This document shows positions 7,234 through 12,281 of a stretch of 12,281 nt of DNA, one piece after another. The stretch comes from an uncultured Porphyromonadaceae bacterium (GTDB lineage: Bacteria > Bacteroidota > Bacteroidia > Bacteroidales > Muribaculaceae), in contig CABRZA010000071.1 of the NCBI GenBank assembly GCA_902475285.1, forward strand, positions 1-12,281. The letters run 5' to 3'. Every line of letters begins with the position of its first letter. The first letter of the stretch is position 1. Below the pieces are notes generated by a model. It worked only from the letters and a program-made list of their open reading frames with translations. It searched no databases and was not told the DNA's origin. Both the position numbers and the translations under genes were made by a program.

Positions 7234-7386
7234 ACTTGAAAAATGTTTTTAGGTTAACTAATAAGGTTTCAGTAGTTTTCGGTTCTTGAAGTGGTGGTTA
7301 TGCTCCGGCGCCCGCAGGCTGGCGACGTGGCGCCGGAGGGGAGGTGATTTTGCTAATTATTCAGAAGATCTCCGAGTGCTCTGTGA
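7234..7386 (-). other. 153-base gap between SusD and the unclassified gene, with a hairpin
   Basis: Bases 7303-7312 (CTCCGGCGCC) pair perfectly with 7329-7338 (GGCGCCGGAG), giving a 10-bp stem with a 16-base loop. No T-run follows on the minus strand, so it is not a standard terminator; it may slow read-through or protect the upstream mRNA end. No TAnnTTTG promoter element was seen. Near the next start the minus strand reads TTAACCTAAAAA (7246-7257), also present in the SusC leader. Confidence 0.55.
7246..7257 (-). repeat. 12-base direct repeat TTAACCTAAAAA, copy 1 (second copy 12179-12190)
   Basis: Both copies are identical, on the same strand, and lie in the 5' untranslated regions of two genes of the operon: 12 bases before the ATG at 7233 and 33 bases before the SusC ATG at 12145. 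It is A+T-rich, so chance remains possible. A role in translation or leader processing is only a guess. Confidence 0.4.
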
Positions 7387-8991
7387 TCAATACCCCGGAT
7401 TCTGTTCCATGGGATTGAGGTCGAGCTCTTCGGCGGGAATGGGGTAAAGCTCGTTGCGGCCCACGATGAAGTTTGCCATTTCGGCACGCACTTCGGCCGA
7501 CTCCTTGCTGCCGTAGGTGCCGTGGTCCTTGTCGAGCACGTCGTAGAGCACGCCCCAGCGGGCAAGGTCAAACCAGCGGTGGCCTTCCATTGCAAGCTCC
7601 ATGCGGCGCTCGTGGCGGATGGCCTTGCGGAGGTCGTCGGGGGTGTCGCTGTAGCCGTTGTATGCCGGGAACTGCGGGAGAACCGTGGCATCGGCAGCCA
7701 TACGGCGGGCGCGGCCACGCACTTCTTCGAGAGCCCATTTGGCATCGGTAAGGCTCTTGCCGCTTTCGAGGGCGGCTTCGCCGAAGAGCAGCAGGGCGTC
7801 GGAGGCGCGCATCACGCGGTAGTTGAAAGGCGAACGGGTGTCGTGGCTCAGCGCGGGGAAGTCGCCGTGCTCCCAATAGCAGATCTTGCGGTTGTAATTG
7901 GGATTGCCGAGATAGTTAACCTCAACTTCCTCACGGTCTTCGCCTTCGGGAACGCCTATGGTGAGATCGCGGCGCGGGTCGCCGGGTTCGAACTCATTGT
8001 AAAGGTCGAAGGTAGGATGGCCGAAGCCCCATCCGCCGCGGGTTTGGAGCGAGCTGCAGCGCGGACGCGAGAGCTTGGTAGTCATGGTGCCTCGGGTGAA
8101 GCCGAAGCCTTCGCCGTAGTCGCTGGTCGGGTCTTCCATATACTGTATTTCGAAGACACTCTCGGGCCCGTTCTCACCGGCAAGGGTGAAGTTGTCGCCG
8201 AAGTCGGCGCAGAGACTGTACTCACCGGCGCGGTACTGGTCGTCGACCCATTTCTTACCCCAAGTGTATGCTTCGTCGTAGGCGTGCATGTAGAGGTATA
8301 CCTTGCAGAGCATGGCCTGCGCGGCGCCCTTGGTGACGCGGCCGAGGTCTTCGTCGCTGTACTGCGACTTGTTCCACAGGCGCTTCTCGGCGTCGATGAG
8401 GTCCTGAATGATATGCTCGTAGACGGCCTCGGCCGTGGCACGGGGCTGGCGCCATTGTGTACTCGAGTCTATCACATGGTCGATGAGGGGCACGCCGCCG
8501 AAGACACGCACCAGCTGGAAGTAGTAGAAGGCGCGGAGGAAGTAGGCCTCGCCCATGAGGCACTCCTGACGCTCGGCGCTGAGCGTGGCATCGGGCTCGA
8601 CGGTGGGCACCTGCTGCAAGGCGAGGTTGCAGCGCTGCACACCCTGGAATTTGGCGCGGTAATAGTCGAGAAGAATGGCGTTGTTGGGATTTATCTTGAA
8701 GTTTTCAAGGTCGTAGAGGTCGCCGCCGTCGGCCAGGTTCTGGCCGCCTTTGAGCGCGTCGTCGGAAGGCACGTCGCCCAGATACCATTCGGGGAAATAA
8801 GTGTTGTTGAACTCCCAAGCCATGGGCACATAGCAGGCGTTGACGTTTTGGATGCACACCGTGCCTTCGGTATAGAAGTCGTCGAAGCGTATGCTGCCCG
8901 GATTCTCTTCTTTGAGCCAGTCGTTGCACCCGGTAAGCGAGGCGGCGGCGGCGCAAAGCGCCATGAATATGTATTTGCGGATAGTTTTCAT
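7387..8991 (-). CDS. SusD/RagB-family glycan-binding outer-membrane lipoprotein
   Basis: 534 residues, normal for SusD proteins, which sit on the cell surface and form a lid over the SusC channel. The signal peptide ends in lipobox LTGC (Cys22), followed by NDWLKEENP, whose acidic residues fit the Bacteroidetes surface lipoprotein export signal. Family hallmarks: YFLRAFYYFQLVRVFGGVPL (151-169) in the helical TPR-like core, the C-terminal RHERRMELAMEGHRWFDLAR block typical of RagB/SusD, and YPIPAEELDLNP...QNPGY at the end. The start at 8991 gives the correct lipoprotein signal. It follows SusC by 22 bases, the usual tight pairing. Aromatic residues probably contact glucan, but the actual binding residues cannot be assigned by reading. 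Confidence 0.97.
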   Translation of the reverse strand: MKTIRKYIFMALCAAAASLTGCNDWLKEENPGSIRFDDFYTEGTVCIQNVNACYVPMAWEFNNTYFPEWYLGDVPSDDALKGGQNLADGGDLYDLENFKINPNNAILLDYYRAKFQGVQRCNLALQQVPTVEPDATLSAERQECLMGEAYFLRAFYYFQLVRVFGGVPLIDHVIDSSTQWRQPRATAEAVYEHIIQDLIDAEKRLWNKSQYSDEDLGRVTKGAAQAMLCKVYLYMHAYDEAYTWGKKWVDDQYRAGEYSLCADFGDNFTLAGENGPESVFEIQYMEDPTSDYGEGFGFTRGTMTTKLSRPRCSSLQTRGGWGFGHPTFDLYNEFEPGDPRRDLTIGVPEGEDREEVEVNYLGNPNYNRKICYWEHGDFPALSHDTRSPFNYRVMRASDALLLFGEAALESGKSLTDAKWALEEVRGRARRMAADATVLPQFPAYNGYSDTPDDLRKAIRHERRMELAMEGHRWFDLARWGVLYDVLDKDHGTYGSKESAEVRAEMANFIVGRNELYPIPAEELDLNPMEQNPGY

Positions 8992-9013
8992 TGATGCTGT
9001 CGGTTAAGGTGCT

Positions 9014-12000
9014 TTAATATACGATGTTGACACCGAAGAGGAATGTGCGGGCCTGCGGATAGTTGCCCTTGTCAACGCCGCCCGATACCTCGGGGTCGTA
9101 ACCCTTGTATTTTGTGGCGGTGAAGAGGTTGGAAGCCTGGGCGTAGAAGCGGCAACTCTCGAAACCGGCCTTGGCGATGAGCTTGCGCGGCAGCGAGTAG
9201 CCCACCTGGAGATTTTTGAGACGGAAGTAGGAGCCCGATTCGAGGAAGCGGTCGCTGACCTTGTAGTTGATGGAGTTGCGCGGGTTGGCTATGCTGCCGT
9301 CGGGGTTGTCGACCGTCCAGGCGTCGGCCATCACGGGCGAGAGTACAGAAGTGCTGCCGTCGCTTTCGAGGCGGTGACGCATCTGGTTGTAGATTTTGTT
9401 GCCGCCCACGCCCTGGAAGAAGAGCTGGAGGTCGAAGCCCTTCCAATAAGCGCCGAGGTTGAGGCCGTAGTTGAGCCAGGGTATGGAGGAGCCGAGGTCC
9501 ACGCGGTCGTTGCCGTCGATTATGCCGTTGCCGTCGTTGTCGGCGTATTTGGTGTCGCCGGCGTGATAGGGTATGCTCTCGGCGGTGTAGCCGTGGAGAT
9601 AGTCGAGGGCTTCCTGGTCGGTGCGGAAGACGCCGAGGTCGTTGTAGCCGTAGAAGTAGTAGAGCGAGTGTCCTTGGTCGACAACCTGCACGCCTTCGAA
9701 GTTGGTATAGATGGGCGCGCCGCCGTTGAGGGCCGTGAGCTCGTTGTGGATAAAGCTGACATTGCCGCCGACGGTGTAGGAGAAGTCCTTACCGATATTG
9801 TTGCGGTGCTCGAGGGTGATTTCAATGCCTTTGTTGCGTACCTTGCCCACGTTGGCAGTGGCGCTGTAACGGTTGCCCACATGCGCGGGGGCGATAACGT
9901 GCATGAGCATGTCGTTGGTGTCGCGGATGAAACCGTCGACCGAACCGGTGAGTCGGTTGTTCCAGAATCCGAAGTCTACGCCCAAGCTCCACTGCTCGGT
10001 GTTCTCCCAGTGGCCGCCGCGGTTGATCCATGTGAGGACGGTGGCGCCCGGAGCGAGTGCTTGATTTGCACCGAAGACATAGTCGACGAATGTCGGGCCG
10101 TTGTTGAACATATTGAGTACGAACGAATCGTTGCCTATGTTGTCGTTGCCTACCTTACCCCAGCCCAAGCGCAGCTTGAGGTTGGTGAGGGGTGTGAAGT
10201 CGCTGAGGAACGACTCCTGGTTGATGCGCCATGCCAGAGCGAAGGAGGGGAAGTAGCCCCATGCCTTTTCGGGGAACTTGCTCGAGCCGTCGGCACGGAA
10301 AGTAACGGTGGCGAGGTAGCGCTGGTCGAAGCTGTAATGCAGACGGCCTATCCAGGAGAAGCGGCGGTTGCGGGCCACGGAGTCGGAGGGGCGGCCGAAG
10401 TCTTCGGTAACCTGCGAGAGGTACCAGTTTTTCTCGACGGGGTTGATGATGTTGGCACCGGAGTTGCCGATGGAGTAGTAGCTGTACTCCTCGACAGTCT
10501 GGCCGGCCATGGCCGAGAAGTCGTGCTTGCCGATGGTGCGGGCATAGGTGAGCACGTTGTCGACATTATAATAGTAGGCACGCGACATGCTCGACGAGAG
10601 GAAGTTTTTCTTGCGGAGGTCGTAGGTGGAGTGCTCGTAGGCAGCCATGAAGCTCTTGTCGGTGGTTATGCGGTAGTCGAAGCTGAAGCTGCTGCGGAAG
10701 GTAAGATGCTTTATGGGAGTGATTTCGGCGAATACGTTGCCCACCCAGCGCTCGTTGCGCACCTTGGGGTTGCTGTACTCGATCATGCTGAAGGGGTTTG
10801 TGACGTTCTTGAAGTTCGAACCGGCCGAAATCTGGCCGCCGAGGTCCTTGCCCTTGCGGTTTTCGGCGCCTTCGGGATAGTGCGTGGGGTCCCAGGGAGC
10901 CATGGCGAAGGCGGCCGATATGATGTTGGCGCCGGCGCTCTCGCTGTTGTCGCCGCTCTCGTAGGCGTTCTTGGCCACCGACGAGGTGAAGGAGATGTTC
11001 TCGCCCACCTTGAGCCAGGGCGTGGCCTGGTAGCTGGTGTTGAGGCGCCCGGTGAAACGGCTGTAATCCGAGCCCATGATAATGCCTTCCTGCTTGAACC
11101 AGCTGCCGCTCATCGAGTAGGTGAACTTCTCGCCGCCGCCGTCGATGGAGAGGTGATAGTTCTGAATCATACCGTCGCGGAACACTTCGTCCTGCCAGTC
11201 GGTGTCGACGGCCGAGTAGTCGAAGCCCGTAGGATTGGTTTCGGGGTCGTAGACGGTGGGGTAGTAGTCGGACGAGCGCAGGCCCTTGTAGAGGCCGAGC
11301 CATTTGTTGAAGCCGTTCTCGGCGTAGTATTTCTTCGACGAAGCGTTGCCGTTGATGGCCACGTAGGTGTCGGCGAAGTCCTTGGCATTCATCACGTCGA
11401 GTTTCTTCCAGCGTTGCTGCACGCCCACATAGGCGTCGAGGGTGATTGAAGCCTTCTGGTTGGTGCGTCCGGTCTTGGTGGTAACGATAATCACACCGTT
11501 GGCGCCGCGCGAACCGTAGATTGCGGCGGCAGAAGCGTCTTTAAGAATCTCGGTGCTTGCGATGTCGTTGGGCGACAGGAATGTGATGTCGTCGGTAATC
11601 ACACCGTCGACTACATATATAGGAGAGGAGTCGTGCACGGTGCCCACGCCGCGTATACGCACCTCGGCCTGAGCGCCCGGTCGGCCGGACAGGCTGTTGA
11701 CCGTGACGCCGGCGGCTTGACCCTGAAGGGCGTTGGCCAACGAGGGCGAAGGCGTCTTTTTCAGCTGCTCGGAAGCCACAGTGGTGACGGAGCCGGTGAG
11801 GTCGCTCTTCTTCATGGTGCCGTAGCCCACTACCACAACCTCGTCGAGCACGTTGTTGCTGTGCAGGACGACGTCGAGAGTTCCGGCCTCGGTGATTTTC
11901 TTCTCAACCTTCTCGCATCCCACATAGGAGAAGGTTATGGTCGAACCCGGCTCGACGGTGATGACATATACACCGTCGATGTCGGTGGTGACGGCGTTGC

Positions 12001-12145
12001 GTTTGTTAGAGCCGTCGACTACCCATGCTCCTATAAGAGGCTCGCCGTCGTCGGCCGACGACACGACGCCCGTCACCCGCAAACCCTCGGCAAAAGCCGG
12101 CAGCGCGAGCAGAAGCAGAAATAGTGTGGATAAATACTTTTTCAT
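9014..12145 (-). CDS. SusC/RagA-family TonB-dependent outer-membrane oligosaccharide transporter
   Basis: 1043 residues, usual for SusC proteins, which import oligosaccharides across the outer membrane using TonB energy. The signal peptide is MKKYLSTLFLLLLALPAFA. Residues about 22-97 are a carboxypeptidase-regulatory-like beta-sandwich (VTGVVSSADDGEPLIGAWV, TFSYVGCEK). DEVVVVGYG (101-109) is the TonB-box-like segment. The plug domain (about 112-225) holds IRGVGTV, PIYVVDG and the family signature ILKDASAAAIYGSRGANG. The remainder is the beta-barrel, closing with a strand ending FLFGVNIVY. There is no STN domain between the signal peptide and the regulatory-like domain, so ECF-sigma/anti-sigma trans-envelope signalling through this protein is unlikely. 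It is first in the operon and preceded by a good promoter. The enzymes encoded downstream suggest its cargo is beta-glucan oligosaccharides. Confidence 0.97.
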   Translation of the reverse strand: MKKYLSTLFLLLLALPAFAEGLRVTGVVSSADDGEPLIGAWVVDGSNKRNAVTTDIDGVYVITVEPGSTITFSYVGCEKVEKKITEAGTLDVVLHSNNVLDEVVVVGYGTMKKSDLTGSVTTVASEQLKKTPSPSLANALQGQAAGVTVNSLSGRPGAQAEVRIRGVGTVHDSSPIYVVDGVITDDITFLSPNDIASTEILKDASAAAIYGSRGANGVIIVTTKTGRTNQKASITLDAYVGVQQRWKKLDVMNAKDFADTYVAINGNASSKKYYAENGFNKWLGLYKGLRSSDYYPTVYDPETNPTGFDYSAVDTDWQDEVFRDGMIQNYHLSIDGGGEKFTYSMSGSWFKQEGIIMGSDYSRFTGRLNTSYQATPWLKVGENISFTSSVAKNAYESGDNSESAGANIISAAFAMAPWDPTHYPEGAENRKGKDLGGQISAGSNFKNVTNPFSMIEYSNPKVRNERWVGNVFAEITPIKHLTFRSSFSFDYRITTDKSFMAAYEHSTYDLRKKNFLSSSMSRAYYYNVDNVLTYARTIGKHDFSAMAGQTVEEYSYYSIGNSGANIINPVEKNWYLSQVTEDFGRPSDSVARNRRFSWIGRLHYSFDQRYLATVTFRADGSSKFPEKAWGYFPSFALAWRINQESFLSDFTPLTNLKLRLGWGKVGNDNIGNDSFVLNMFNNGPTFVDYVFGANQALAPGATVLTWINRGGHWENTEQWSLGVDFGFWNNRLTGSVDGFIRDTNDMLMHVIAPAHVGNRYSATANVGKVRNKGIEITLEHRNNIGKDFSYTVGGNVSFIHNELTALNGGAPIYTNFEGVQVVDQGHSLYYFYGYNDLGVFRTDQEALDYLHGYTAESIPYHAGDTKYADNDGNGIIDGNDRVDLGSSIPWLNYGLNLGAYWKGFDLQLFFQGVGGNKIYNQMRHRLESDGSTSVLSPVMADAWTVDNPDGSIANPRNSINYKVSDRFLESGSYFRLKNLQVGYSLPRKLIAKAGFESCRFYAQASNLFTATKYKGYDPEVSGGVDKGNYPQARTFLFGVNIVY

Positions 12146-12240
12146 TTTGATTGATGAGGTTGGTGTTGAGTAGCGGTATTTTTAGGTTAAAATTTCAAAA
12201 CAGGTGTCCGAGGATATTTTCACGGCATTTGTGATGATTC
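12146..12240 (-). other. 5' leader of the SusC gene
   Basis: About 95 bases, mostly unstructured by eye and A-rich on the mRNA strand close to the start (ATCAATCAAA before the ATG), with no Shine-Dalgarno sequence, as is usual in Bacteroidetes. It contains TTAACCTAAAAA (12179-12190 on the plus strand as its complement), repeated before the gene at 7233. No riboswitch class was recognised. Confidence 0.5.
12179..12190 (-). repeat. 12-base direct repeat TTAACCTAAAAA, copy 2
   Basis: This is the identical partner of the copy at 7246-7257, located in the SusC leader. Confidence 0.4.
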
Positions 12241-12246
12241 ACGCCG

Positions 12247-12277
12247 CAAAATTACATACTTCCAGTCGGCTGTCAAG
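12247..12277 (-). promoter_or_regulatory. Bacteroidetes-type promoter of the PUL (-33 CTTG, -7 TAATTTTG)
   Basis: On the minus strand, bases 12254-12247 read TAATTTTG, an exact match to the -7 consensus TAnnTTTG. Nineteen bases upstream, 12277-12274 read CTTG (within CTTGACA), three of four matches to the -33 TTTG. The spacing fits the known 19-21 range. Transcription would start near 12240, leaving a leader of about 95 bases before the SusC ATG. Confidence 0.75.
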
Positions 12278-12281
12278 AGCT

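Noticed and set aside
7522..8994. 490-codon open frame antisense to nearly all of SusD
   Set aside because: It has the same codon-register effect, with biased composition rich in Val, Ala, Glu and Gly, no signal or domain, and strong evidence for SusD on the other strand.
9374..11449. 691-codon open frame antisense to SusC
   Set aside because: It is in exact antisense register with SusC and is explained by scarcity of TTA/CTA/TCA codons. The open frames at 4150-5088 and 6232-7239 are in the same register and rejected for the same reason.
12231..12242. Inverted repeat GTGA-TGAT-TCAC near the predicted transcription start
   Set aside because: Only 4 bp per arm; expected by chance at this length, although its position could suit an operator.
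1..12281. CRISPR arrays, tRNA/rRNA genes, insertion sequences, phage or conjugation genes
   Set aside because: No repeat-spacer pattern, cloverleaf or rRNA sequence, transposase or terminal inverted repeats were seen; almost the whole window is explained by the PUL genes.

Overview
The window carries most of a Bacteroidetes polysaccharide utilisation locus (PUL). Seven consecutive genes lie on the minus strand, reading right to left: SusC-like transporter, SusD-like lipoprotein, an unclassified secreted protein where SusE/F-type glycan-binding proteins usually sit, two GH16 endoglucanases, a GH3 beta-glucosidase and a GH128-type endo-glucanase. The SusC/SusD pair, a Bacteroidetes-type promoter (CTTG-N19-TAATTTTG), starts without clear Shine-Dalgarno sequences, and type IX secretion (Por)-like C-terminal tails all point to order Bacteroidales. 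The high G+C content and tail style suggest a gut lineage such as Muribaculaceae or Prevotellaceae, but the species cannot be fixed from this sequence.

Layout: bases 1-274 (+) are the 3' end of a HipA-like kinase/toxin gene that begins outside the window. A strong hairpin at 283-318 lies between this gene and the convergent PUL and probably terminates both. On the minus strand follow GH128 (337-1767), GH3 (1777-4020), GH16 without tail (4039-4938), GH16 with tail (4962-6116), a terminator (6227-6259), the unclassified tail-bearing protein (6298-7233), a 153-base gap with a GC-rich hairpin, SusD (7387-8991) and SusC (9014-12145). The promoter and a leader of roughly 95 bases occupy 12146-12281. 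No PUL regulator is visible.

Working model (inference): the substrate is a beta-1,3-glucan (laminarin, curdlan, callose, fungal or cereal glucan, possibly mixed-linkage). Tail-bearing GH16 and GH128 act outside the cell or at its surface, SusD and possibly the unclassified protein capture glucan, SusC imports oligosaccharides, and the GH3 lipoprotein, which lacks an acidic surface-export signal, releases glucose in the periplasm. A canonical intrinsic terminator between the uptake/binding module and the enzyme module suggests the enzymes are expressed at a lower level by read-through.

Most worth a second look: the unclassified non-lipoprotein at the SusE/F position, the two tail types in one locus, the cysteine-enriched active-site region of one GH16 paralogue, and the mid-operon terminator.
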